64,000 nucleotides of DNA, taken from Janthinobacterium saanense (GTDB taxonomy: Bacteria > Pseudomonadota > Gammaproteobacteria > Burkholderiales > Burkholderiaceae_D). Both the position numbers and the translations under genes were made by a program. Shown here one piece after another: positions 25,273 to 33,710 of the stretch; position 1 is the stretch's first letter; each line of letters opens with the position of its first letter. A model generated the notes under the pieces. The model was given only the letters and a program-made list of their open reading frames with translations, searched no databases and was not told the DNA's origin. The stretch spans positions 1 to 64,000 of the forward strand of contig NZ_JACHCI010000016.1 of assembly GCF_014200675.1 (NCBI RefSeq), given 5' to 3'.

Positions 25273-27711
25273 CTAGTGCGCATACCAGTAGCGCGGATGA
25301 CTGGCGCGGTAAGCAGTGACCGTGATCATCTCGCCAAACTCCAGCATCAAGGCCCCAGCCTCATCCGTGCGCAAGCGCGTAATCCCCATTTCCCCATAGC
25401 GCGCATAGACTTGCGCCTTCGGGTGTTTGTAGCGGTTGCGGTGCCCAACCTGGAATATCGCCAAACTCGGGTGAACGGCAGTCAAAAAAGCGGGCGTGGA
25501 CGAAGTGCCACTGCCATGATGAGGCGCCAGCAATACATCGGCCGCCAGCTCGGTCCCCAGGCGCGCACGCAATTGCGCCTCCTGCGCCGCTTCGATATCG
25601 CCGGCCAGCAAGATCGCATGCTTGCCTGCCGTGATTTTCACCGTGCAGCTGCGGGCATTCGGCTTGAGCGATTTATCATCGTGACTGGCCGCCAGCGGGT
25701 GCAGCATTTCGAAACGCACGCCCTCCCACTCCCAGCTTTGGCCGGCCGCGCAATGCAGATAGGGCTTGCCCAGCTTGTGCTGCGCCACGACGGCCTGGTG
25801 ACCGCTGGTCAAGGACGAGGCCAGCCAGCCCACGGGTATGTTTTCGAGCAAGGATACGGCGCCGCCCGCATGGTCTGCATCGCTGTGCGAAATGATCAGG
25901 CCATCGAGCTTGCCGATTCCCCGCGCACGCAGATAGGGCACGATCACCCGGCTGCCGCCGTCGGAATCCATGCCATACGCGGGGCCCGTGTCATACAGCA
26001 AACGGTGTCCATGCGTTTCAATCAATAGCGCCATGCCCTGCCCCACGTCAAAAGCCGTGACCCATAACTGGCCAGGCGCCGGGGTGCTTGGGAAGGCAGT
26101 CATCAAAGGCAGCCAGCTCAGCATCCCCAGCCAGCGATGCGGCCAGCCGCGCGGCGCCAGCAGCCACAAGGTGCCAAACAAGGCCCAGGCAAAACTCCAC
26201 CACGGCGGCGCGGGCGCAGTCCAGACGGCAAACGGACCAATACTGAGCCACTCCAGCAGCTGCACCAGCAGTTGCACGATCAAGTGCGCCAACAGCAGCA
26301 GCCAGCCGGACAATGGCGCCGGCAACAGGCTGGCAGACAATGACAAGGGCGCCACCACCAGACTGACCAGGGGAATCGCCACGGCATTGGCGACCGGCGA
26401 CACCAGCGACACTTGCGAGAACAGCAGCATGGTCAAGGGCACCAGCCCCACCGTCACCACATATTGCGTATGCGCACCCAAGGCCAATTCCGCCCGCAAA
26501 CGCTGCCAGCGGCTGGCCTCCGGGGCCGCCGGCGCCGGTATGCGCCCCACGCTGGCGTACAGTATCGTGGCCACCGCCCCGAACGACAGCCAGAAACCGG
26601 GCCACAGCACGGCCCAGGGATCCAGCAGCACCACCACGCCCAGCGCCAGGCACAGCACATGAAACACGCTGGTGATGCGCCCCGTCCACAAGGCGATGGC
26701 GACCACCATCAACATATATAAGGTGCGCTGCGCCGGCACGCCAAAACCGGCCAGCAGCACATACAGCAAGGCCGCCACGGCGCCCGCCAGCGCCGCCACT
26801 TTTTGCGCCGGCAGCAGCAAGGGCAATTGCCATCCCGTAAAAAACGAGCGCCGCCACAAGACGCCCGCCGCCAGCGCGACCAGCCCCGCGATCATGGTGA
26901 TATGCAAGCCGGAGATGGAAATCAAATGACTCACGCCCGTGCGGTTGAACACTTGCCAGTCCGACTGCGGTATCGCCCGCTGGTCCCCCACCACCAGCGC
27001 CACGATCACGCCGACATAGGGCTTGCCCTGCAAGCTGCGTTCTATCCGCGTGCGCACGGCTGCCCGGCACGCTTCCACAATGTTAGCGAAACCCGGCACA
27101 AAATCGGTCAAGCGTACATTTGGTGTATCCGCCCGTGGCTGCGGCCGCACATACCCCGTGGCGCGCACGCCCTGCTCCAGCAGCCACACCTCATAATCAA
27201 AGCCCATCGGGTTCGCATTGCCGTGGGGACGCTGCAGCCGCACCGTCAACTGCCAGCGTTCCCCCGGCTGCACATCACCCACCTCATTCGTCACCTCATC
27301 GCGAAACCCTTTGTACCAGGACAAGGCAATCAGCGGCGGCACTGGCGCCCCCACCGCCTTTTCCACGACAAAGTTAAAACGCACACCCTGCTCGAAGTGA
27401 TATGGCAGGCTGGCGATGGTGCCGATGACGGTGATATCGCGGCCTTCGTCGGCCAGCGCCAATTGGGGAGCGAGAGCGAGTTGGGCCAGCCAGGCGGCCC
27501 AGAAGAAGCCGAGGATGATGCCGCTTGTCAATCCCGAAAGCAGGCGCAGCGAAGCATGCTGGTGGCGCAGTGCGTATCCGGCTAACAGACAGGCCAGGCA
27601 GGCGACTGCCAGCGTGGTTCCGGCATGGGCAGGCAGCGCCGCCTGCGTCTGCAGCCAGTAAGCGCCAGCGGCGAAGCCGAGGATGAAGGTGGGCATGGCG
27701 GGTGTAGTCAC
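25273..27711 (-). CDS. comEC: ComEC/Rec2 DNA-uptake channel protein
   Basis: Inner-membrane channel that carries single-stranded DNA into the cytoplasm during natural transformation. 812 residues, the usual full length. N-terminal hydrophobic segments, then a DUF4131 region (about 30-200), the polytopic Competence domain (about 230-510, with HLISISGLHITMIAGL), and a C-terminal metallo-beta-lactamase-like domain (about 530-790) with SHSDADHAGG, LLAGDIE and LAPHHGS metal-binding motifs. The annotated start is GTG at 27711; ATG at 27696 is equally plausible. The first 740 bp and the 208 bp upstream are present a second time at 28537-29485. Confidence 0.95.
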   Translation of the reverse strand: MTTPAMPTFILGFAAGAYWLQTQAALPAHAGTTLAVACLACLLAGYALRHQHASLRLLSGLTSGIILGFFWAAWLAQLALAPQLALADEGRDITVIGTIASLPYHFEQGVRFNFVVEKAVGAPVPPLIALSWYKGFRDEVTNEVGDVQPGERWQLTVRLQRPHGNANPMGFDYEVWLLEQGVRATGYVRPQPRADTPNVRLTDFVPGFANIVEACRAAVRTRIERSLQGKPYVGVIVALVVGDQRAIPQSDWQVFNRTGVSHLISISGLHITMIAGLVALAAGVLWRRSFFTGWQLPLLLPAQKVAALAGAVAALLYVLLAGFGVPAQRTLYMLMVVAIALWTGRITSVFHVLCLALGVVVLLDPWAVLWPGFWLSFGAVATILYASVGRIPAPAAPEASRWQRLRAELALGAHTQYVVTVGLVPLTMLLFSQVSLVSPVANAVAIPLVSLVVAPLSLSASLLPAPLSGWLLLLAHLIVQLLVQLLEWLSIGPFAVWTAPAPPWWSFAWALFGTLWLLAPRGWPHRWLGMLSWLPLMTAFPSTPAPGQLWVTAFDVGQGMALLIETHGHRLLYDTGPAYGMDSDGGSRVIVPYLRARGIGKLDGLIISHSDADHAGGAVSLLENIPVGWLASSLTSGHQAVVAQHKLGKPYLHCAAGQSWEWEGVRFEMLHPLAASHDDKSLKPNARSCTVKITAGKHAILLAGDIEAAQEAQLRARLGTELAADVLLAPHHGSGTSSTPAFLTAVHPSLAIFQVGHRNRYKHPKAQVYARYGEMGITRLRTDEAGALMLEFGEMITVTAYRASHPRYWYAH

Positions 27712-27919
27712 GCGCTGAAATGCACCAGTATGGGCGGCGGAGGTCGGGTATGCGCATCTTTATAGATAGCGCTTTTGACCGGGCGCAGCACGATGGTTGA
27801 TATCGTACTTGGACGGTCAAAGGCTTGCCTGTCACCTGCAAATTAACGTGCAGGTACGCTTGAGGTGAAAAATCAAGAATTACAGCAGAGGTCGTGTCTA
27901 AATGCAGAACTGACCCTGC
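26972..27919. repeat. Copy A of an approx. 950-bp direct duplication (5' comEC plus leader)
   Basis: This stretch covers the first third of comEC and about 208 bp upstream. It recurs in the same orientation at 28537-29485 with scattered mismatches and small indels. The match begins at ATCGCCCGCTGGTCCCC and fades after CAGAACTGACC. Confidence 0.9.
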
Positions 27920-27949
27920 CTTCGCGCTAGACGGGACCTTAACCGCGCC

Positions 27950-28168
27950 TCATTGTGCCCGGAAGCGTCCGTGCCGATCCGTTGGCTTCCGATTGCGCTC
28001 GCGGTGAATGTTGATGGAATAGCCCTGATTTGTAGCCCACGCTATCGCCTGGGCCTGAGTATCGCACTCGTGCAATAACCGCTCTGTCCCCTCTTGCTCA
28101 ACCGCGTGATGAATGCCTGGTTCCCAGTTGCTGGGATTTTTACCCTTAACAATATCAACCTTTGCCAT
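27950..28168 (-). CDS. DUF2188-like small protein
   Basis: 72 residues. The pattern NWEPGIHHAVEQEGTERLLHE, then DTQAQAIAWATNQGYSINIH and a Gly/Arg-rich end (RHGRFR), fits the DUF2188 family of small proteins of unknown function (W-x-V-x-x-E-G...T-Q-x-E-A-I...H...G). GAGG lies six bases before the ATG. It stands in the unique segment between the two comEC-derived repeats, so it is accessory cargo. Confidence 0.55.
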   Translation of the reverse strand: MAKVDIVKGKNPSNWEPGIHHAVEQEGTERLLHECDTQAQAIAWATNQGYSINIHRERNRKPTDRHGRFRAQ

Positions 28169-28514
28169 AGAGCCTCGCTGTTTTGGAATATGAAGTTAGA
28201 GCGCGTTAGGTACATCACCTGCAATGCATCCTGTCGCGCATTATTTTACCGGTGGCGTAAAATTTCGTACCCCCGGCTAGCGCCCAGCTTATCAGGTTGT
28301 GTTAGCGAAAAACTCACGAATTCTCACCCGCGAGGACCACGAACATTCTTCGGGTACCCAGACTTTGGTACAGCCGTTGTGCGCTCGTGCTGTGGGACGC
28401 CTGCAAAGCTTACGGTGCCGAAGCGCGGGTCGTAGGCCTAGCTGCGCAATAATGAGCGCCAGGGAAAACTAATTGTCGTAGACCGAAAGATCGCCGGCTG
28501 AGCCAGGGAAGAAC
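28169..28514. other. Intergenic segment between repeat copies, no gene seen
   Basis: About 350 bp between the DUF2188-like gene and the truncated comEC copy. No convincing reading frame, tRNA, hairpin terminator or insertion-sequence end was found. Its composition is mixed and unlike the flanking repeats. Confidence 0.5.
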
Positions 28515-29276
28515 TTAATTGTCTTTCACCAGAGCAATCGCCCGCTGGTCCCCCACCACCAGCGCCACGATAACGCCGGCATACGGCTTGCCCGCCAGAC
28601 TGCGCTCTATGCGCGCACGCAAAGCCGCACGGCACGCTTCAACGACGTTACCGAAGCTGACCACAAAACTGTCCAGGCGGACATTGGGCGTATCCGCCCG
28701 GGGCTGCGGCCGCACATAACCCGTAGCGCGCACGCCCTGCTCCAGCAGCCACACCTCATAATCAAAACCCATCGGGTTCGCATTGCCGTGGGGACGCTGC
28801 AACCGCACCGTCAATTGCCAGCGTTCCCCCGGCTGCACATCGCCCACGACATTCGTCACCTCATCGCGGAAGCCCTTGTACCAGGACAAGGCAATCAGCG
28901 GCGGCACTGGCGCCCCCACCGCCTTTTCCACGACAAAGTTAAAACGCACACCCTGCTCGAAGTGATATGGCAGGCTGGCAATGATGCCGGTGACGGTAAT
29001 ATCGCGGCCTTCGTCGGCCAGGGCCAACTGTGGAGCTAACGCTAGTTGGGCCAGCCAGGCGGCCCAGAAGAAGCCGAGGATGATGCCGCCAGTGAGTGCT
29101 GAAAAAAGACGCAGCAATGCATGCTGGTGGCGCAGTGCGTATCCGGCTAACAGACAGGCCAGGCAGGCGACTACCAGCGTGGCTCCAGCATGGGCAGGCA
29201 GCGCGGCCTGCGTCTGCAGCCAGTAAGCGCCAGCGGCGAAGCCGAGGATGAAGGTGGGCATGGCGGGTGTAGTCAC
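28515..29276 (-). pseudogene. Truncated duplicate of comEC (5' part only)
   Basis: 253-residue frame nearly identical to the N-terminus of the complete ComEC (MTTPAMPTFILGF start, same DUF4131 region). It stops at the start of the Competence domain: after GDQRAIA the sequence departs to LVKDN and a stop. The channel and metallo-beta-lactamase domains are missing, so no DNA-uptake function is expected. The two copies differ by conservative substitutions (for example RSLAGKPYAGV against RSLQGKPYVGV), so the second copy is not a very recent exact duplication and may have come from a related strain. Confidence 0.9.
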
Positions 29277-29485
29277 GCGCTGAAATGCACCAGTATGGGC
29301 GGCGGAGGTCGGGTATGCGCATCTTTATAGATAGCGCTTTTGACCGGGCGCAGCACGATGGCTGATATCGTACTTGGACGGTCAAAGGCTTGCCTGTCAC
29401 CTGCAAATTAACGTGCAGCCACGCTTGAAGTGAAAAATCAAGAATTACAGCAGAGGTCGTGTCTGAATGGCAGAACTGACCCCGC
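28537..29485. repeat. Copy B of the approx. 950-bp direct duplication
   Basis: Matches 26972-27919 in the same orientation, offset 1565-1566 bp. The copies enclose about 617 bp of unique DNA carrying the DUF2188-like gene. On the right the homology ends inside a gamma-glutamylcyclotransferase-like reading frame, which has no N-terminal part next to copy A. Confidence 0.9.
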
Positions 29486-29745
29486 TTCCGCTCTCGCCCA
29501 GCCAAATCACGAACGGCATCTTCAACAGTCAACCGCTTACTCCTCGCATATGCCACGGAACAACGCTCACCGTTTATGGGGTCAATGACCAATGTGAGTG
29601 CGCCAGCCCTAGTTTTTGAAATCCGTGAAAACTCAAGCGACAAATTTGGGCCATCGAACTGCCATTCCCCACGTTGCTCATCGAATGCGGCACGTCTGTC
29701 CCAGAGCAAAGAACCCCAACCTAAGATGACAATATGTGGTGACAT
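29277..29745 (-). pseudogene. Gamma-glutamylcyclotransferase-like N-terminal fragment
   Basis: From ATG 29745 the frame reads HIVILGWGSLLWD, then DGPNLSLEFSRISKTR and ALTLVIDPINGE, which resembles the start of GGCT-fold proteins (xxxGYGSLIW signature). After about residue 90 the similarity fades as the sequence enters the DNA duplicated upstream of comEC. The frame stays open to 28939, but its second half overlaps the comEC copy in another frame and is Arg-rich nonsense. I read it as a gene fused or truncated at the duplication junction. The fragment upstream of the intact comEC (27712-27841) would be the matching 3' remnant. Confidence 0.5.
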
Positions 29746-29775
29746 AATATATGCGAGCTTAAGAGTGCTTACTAT

Positions 29776-31551
29776 CTATTTTCTCCAACGATTAATAACA
29801 TCAGAGAACGTTACATCTCGCCATGGAGAAACCCATTCATTTTGAACCTTTACACTCTGAGAGTGAGGTTCAGGATCTGGACGAGGCATTTTAATCACAG
29901 CAGGCAATAGAACAGCATCCCCAACAACAACACATTCCCCTGGGGCAAGATTAGGCAAGATTTCGGTAATTCCACTCGTATTGTCGGGGAATAGACGACG
30001 GACATAATTTTGATCAGCATCGTTAGTTAAACGAAGTGATATGAAATTATTGCATTGCGCAAATATTGTTTCAGATACCTCTGATGGACGCTGGCTGACG
30101 ACCATCAAGCTTAGTCCATACTTTCGTCCCTCCTTCGCTATTCGTTCAAGAGATTTTTTTGAGGCACGATAAGCGGCATCATTATGACGTGGAACATAAT
30201 TATGTGCTTCTTCGCAAACCAACATAACAGGCACATCATTCAAACCTCCCTGAGAGTGCTGAAGCTTTGAGTAATGGAAACAAAAATCAAATATCAGTCG
30301 GGATACAAGACTTACCGTAATACTTAACACTTCGAACGGTATGCCACTTAAATCAATTATTGTTACATTAGCTTTATTAAGATACCCTAAAAACTGACGC
30401 ATCAATGACTCGAAATCGTTCGTTTGATAAGGAGTTCCATCGGCCTTTATATTTTTCAATAGGAAATTGAGGCGCTTGTCGGTAAGCTTCGCCTCTAGCC
30501 TAGACGCAAATCTATTAAACTCGCCATTAAACGGCCCATTTGTGGCCTTTGTTGCATTCGCTGCGGACGGTGGGACAAATGATAAAATTTTATTAAAGTA
30601 ACTATCTTTTCTGATATTGATTAAAGTGCCATCGGAAAGTTTCGGTTTATCCTCTCCCTCTAGCCGACCAATGACCTCGCGGTTCATATTTTCAATATAT
30701 TGATAAACCTCTCTTATAGAAAAATATACGGGAGTATCGTATGTAATTTCCAAAGTAGAAGGATTGTACTTTTCTTTATTGAGTATTACTGCATGCTTGA
30801 ATTGACTGACTTGGTTATGAGAATTAGATTCATTACTTTCAATAAATATGCTTTCCAACTCTTCGGAATTCATTAACCAATACGGGAGATGAAGAGTTTC
30901 CACATCAAGCCTATTGAGCGAAAAAGATTCATCAGAATGCAACGTAAAGGCGGCCGTATATTCATCATGGATATCAAACATTACTATGTGCGAATTGTTC
31001 TGCACTGCTTTATTTGAATTTTTCCTGGACTCAATACCAACTACGTCTTGTAGTATACGCGTAACGGTACATGATTTTCCTGATCCAGTAGACCCAACAA
31101 TAGCAATATGCTTGCTAAAAAATCTATTTCCATCAATTTTGTATTCAATGTCTTTATTCATTAACAAGGTGCCGAGCGTGAAATTATGCTGAGCATCATT
31201 CGCGAATATTATATCTAGAGTTTTCTCATCAGCGACATATGCTTGCTCAGTCGGAACTGGTAAAAGCAAACTGCCGCGATCAAAATTCTTGCCATCAACT
31301 AATGTACCTATCGCTTGGCACTCGACATGGAACTGCCAAACTGGAGCCACCTCTGCGGTTGCCGCTGATACGATACCCTTAATATTGCGAATTGTTGCAA
31401 TCGTGAAATCGTGATTACCTTGGGCAATTTTCAGGAAGCGGCCTACTTGCAAACCAGCTTTGTTGTTCTCGAAAATCGCAAGATCATCTATTGCAACAAC
31501 GATTGCACCGGGTGCACAAGAGAGAACTTTACCAATTTTATTCGTAGACAT
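29776..31551 (-). CDS. herA: HerA-type FtsK/HerA-superfamily ATPase of a two-gene defence system
   Basis: 591-residue HerA-like translocase ATPase. An N-terminal HAS-barrel-like beta domain (about 1-120) precedes the DUF87/RecA core. Walker A is GSTGSGKS (153-160), Walker B VMLVCEEAH (442-450), a sensor-like SQRPSEV (486-492), and an arginine-finger candidate in LRLTND (507-512). HerA proteins form hexameric rings on DNA. In prokaryotic defence they assemble with a nuclease or Sir2/DUF4297 effector. Its ATG lies 14 bp inside the upstream nuclease gene, so the two are translationally coupled. Base composition is far more AT-rich than the surrounding genome, indicating horizontal acquisition. 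Confidence 0.85.
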   Translation of the reverse strand: MSTNKIGKVLSCAPGAIVVAIDDLAIFENNKAGLQVGRFLKIAQGNHDFTIATIRNIKGIVSAATAEVAPVWQFHVECQAIGTLVDGKNFDRGSLLLPVPTEQAYVADEKTLDIIFANDAQHNFTLGTLLMNKDIEYKIDGNRFFSKHIAIVGSTGSGKSCTVTRILQDVVGIESRKNSNKAVQNNSHIVMFDIHDEYTAAFTLHSDESFSLNRLDVETLHLPYWLMNSEELESIFIESNESNSHNQVSQFKHAVILNKEKYNPSTLEITYDTPVYFSIREVYQYIENMNREVIGRLEGEDKPKLSDGTLINIRKDSYFNKILSFVPPSAANATKATNGPFNGEFNRFASRLEAKLTDKRLNFLLKNIKADGTPYQTNDFESLMRQFLGYLNKANVTIIDLSGIPFEVLSITVSLVSRLIFDFCFHYSKLQHSQGGLNDVPVMLVCEEAHNYVPRHNDAAYRASKKSLERIAKEGRKYGLSLMVVSQRPSEVSETIFAQCNNFISLRLTNDADQNYVRRLFPDNTSGITEILPNLAPGECVVVGDAVLLPAVIKMPRPDPEPHSQSVKVQNEWVSPWRDVTFSDVINRWRK

Positions 31552-32740
31552 CGGACAACCCCATCATAAATTTCAGCTCTTCGAAAGAATCAGTTCCCAA
31601 TTTTTCAACAACAACGTCCTCAGTATCTAGGCTAGAAAATATGTGATCACTGATGACGAAAATATCATCACCTTTCCGCCTATTAAGAACTACTCCATTT
31701 TGCTCCCAATTCAAAATCCTCAAAAGAAACTCTCTATTTGATGTCCCATCATTTTTTTCGGCCATAGGTTTTCGAAGGAAGCGCTCCTCAATGAAGACAT
31801 TTGCCACATAGCCGTCATTTGCTATAACGGCTTTTTGATGAAGACGAACAACAATGGAATTAAATTGTGCCTCATTTACTACCAGACAAAAAGTCGGCGT
31901 ACTTATGTGCGTCGGCTTGTAATGATATTTTTCCAAATAATCTTTGATGAACAAGACTATCTTATCGTCAAAATCCAATATTTTATTGGAGTCGATAAGG
32001 AAATATCTTAGTCTTGCATTCTTTGCCAAGTTGGGCTTCAACTGCTTTCTTCGCGCCTCTAAAATCATTTTTTTTGTTTTAAGAGACAGAGTCCATTGAC
32101 TAATCGCGGTTGTCTTAATTTCACGCAACCTATCAAGCATCTGTGCTTTCGTTATAACTCGAAGAGTTTCATCATGAAGGATACTCAATGAGGCGATCTG
32201 CTGAATTGCATTTGGATAGGCTAAGGTTTCCACTTCAACTTCACTGATTCCCTCTTTTTTTAAAAGATCGACAGCTTCAGCAACCATGATGTCGTAAGAA
32301 GGACCCAGCTTTGCCGAGAATTTCAGCAAAAACTTATCCACATCCACAACGCCATTTAATCTCGCAATATAACTCGCAAAATCTTTATTTTCAGATTTTA
32401 AAGCGGCTAAAATAATATCTTTTCCTATTTTAAAATCAGCTTCTTTTAAATTAGGGTAATGCGAAAATAGAATATATTCAACTTTTCCATTCGATTTAAA
32501 ATGAAAGTGATCAAGCATTTGCAGGAGTGGCTTAAAAACTGAGCTTGCATTAAATTTTTCTGCGGTTTCATGATATTTACATTGAATCGCTTTTATAGTA
32601 CCTGCGGAAACGACTTCAATATCCTCTATGATTCCTTCTATAGAAACCGGAGAAGTGCTATCGGCTTTCAAAATCTCAACGAGCGTTGTATTGAATTGAT
32701 ACAAGAACCCTTGAATCGTATAATCTGCGCTTCTACTCAT
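31538..32740 (-). CDS. PD-(D/E)xK-like nuclease, DUF4297/Cap4-like N-terminus, partner of HerA
   Basis: 400 residues, first gene of the operon. The N-terminus has the pattern of the dsDNA-nuclease domain found in DUF4297/Cap4 proteins: a helix with GFLYQFNTTL (11-20), acidic residues in IEGIIEDIEV (E35, E39, D40) and a strand IQCKYHE (52-58) with the Q-x-K of the PD-(D/E)xK fold. The remaining 330 residues are helix-rich and not recognised. They may be the HerA-contacting or sensing part. With HerA this gives the organisation of the DUF4297-HerA antiphage systems, in which the nuclease degrades DNA within a HerA-containing complex. It has the same AT-rich composition as herA. Assignment of the nuclease domain is by pattern only. 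Confidence 0.7.
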   Translation of the reverse strand: MSRSADYTIQGFLYQFNTTLVEILKADSTSPVSIEGIIEDIEVVSAGTIKAIQCKYHETAEKFNASSVFKPLLQMLDHFHFKSNGKVEYILFSHYPNLKEADFKIGKDIILAALKSENKDFASYIARLNGVVDVDKFLLKFSAKLGPSYDIMVAEAVDLLKKEGISEVEVETLAYPNAIQQIASLSILHDETLRVITKAQMLDRLREIKTTAISQWTLSLKTKKMILEARRKQLKPNLAKNARLRYFLIDSNKILDFDDKIVLFIKDYLEKYHYKPTHISTPTFCLVVNEAQFNSIVVRLHQKAVIANDGYVANVFIEERFLRKPMAEKNDGTSNREFLLRILNWEQNGVVLNRRKGDDIFVISDHIFSSLDTEDVVVEKLGTDSFEELKFMMGLSDVYE

Positions 32741-33109
32741 ATGACGAGCCTAAGGAAAAGTGATTTCTAAAGGCGGTTTGCCTTGAGATTGAGAGGTTTC
32801 ATTGTGCCACAAATAGTTTCCAAAAAATATTATTTTTTTGCGAACTACTGTTTCCGTTTAAAAGCATCCATTCTGATCACGCACTGCTCATCTGCTGTTT
32901 ACAAATGTTTGCTAAATGCAATTAGAAAACATTGTGACATCTAAACAAGATGGATCGCGAGACTAAACGGGGACTAGCATGTGGAATATGCCCTCCCCAA
33001 TCACCCCCACAATTTTTTATCCCCGACCGCAACTTCCCCTCCCCCTCCGTCGAACCGAAGGAAATGACGATCAACAGATAGTCATCCAACCTTACAAATG
33101 GAGTTCACA
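32741..33109. other. Intergenic region between defence operon and peroxiredoxin operon
   Basis: About 370 bp separating two divergent operons. The left 220 bp is AT-rich like the defence genes and must hold their promoter. Around 32960-33000 the composition changes to that of the core genome, which marks a likely island edge. No integrase, tRNA or clear attachment repeat was seen. Confidence 0.6.
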
Positions 33110-33670
33110 ATGACACGTCTCGCGACAAACCTAGCAAAAGCAGCAACCTCTTTACTTCTGGTGCTTTCAGCATCGTCCGTCTTTGCCGCCCTGCCTGAAG
33201 GCGCAAAAGCACCTGACTTCCAACTCGATGCGGCGCTGGCTGGCAAGCCGATGAACTTTTCGCTGGCAAAGGCGCTGAAGAAGGGACCGGTCGTGCTGTA
33301 TTTCTTCCCGGCTGCCTTCACGCAAGGCTGCACGGTGGAGGCGCATGAATTTGCTGAAGCGACCGATGAGTTCAGCAAGATGAATGCCACCGTGATTGGC
33401 GTGACTGCCGGCAATGCCGACCGCGTAGCCGAGTTTTCGAAGCTGGAATGCCGTGACAAGTTTGCGGTGGCGGCTGATCCGGGCGCAAAGGTGGCTGCCA
33501 CGTATCAAACCCAGTTCCGCACCAAGGATGGCAAGGCTCTCTCCGAGCGTACCTCGTTCGTGATTGCACCGGATGGCAAGATTTTGCTCAGCTACACCGA
33601 TCCAAACCCTGAATTGCATATCCAGAAAGCAATGAGCGCCGTCACGGCGTGGTACAAGGCAGCCAAATGA
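33110..33670 (+). CDS. Exported peroxiredoxin (AhpC/TSA, Bcp-like)
   Basis: Reduces peroxides with a thiol, here in the periplasm. 186 residues from ATG 33110, chosen because GGAG lies six bases before it. A signal peptide ends near residue 27 (VFAALPE). The peroxidatic Cys is C74 in FPAAFTQGCTVEAHEF, the Bcp/PrxQ-type PxxFTxGC motif. Another Cys near residue 112 (KLECRDKF) could resolve it. The downstream short DsbD is a natural electron source for a periplasmic peroxiredoxin, and the ECF sigma/NrsF pair behind it suggests redox-stress control of the cluster. Confidence 0.88.
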   Translation: MTRLATNLAKAATSLLLVLSASSVFAALPEGAKAPDFQLDAALAGKPMNFSLAKALKKGPVVLYFFPAAFTQGCTVEAHEFAEATDEFSKMNATVIGVTAGNADRVAEFSKLECRDKFAVAADPGAKVAATYQTQFRTKDGKALSERTSFVIAPDGKILLSYTDPNPELHIQKAMSAVTAWYKAAK

Positions 33671-33710
33671 CCATCAGTTCGATGGTCACGAACGGGGATG
33701 GGAGCAGGCT

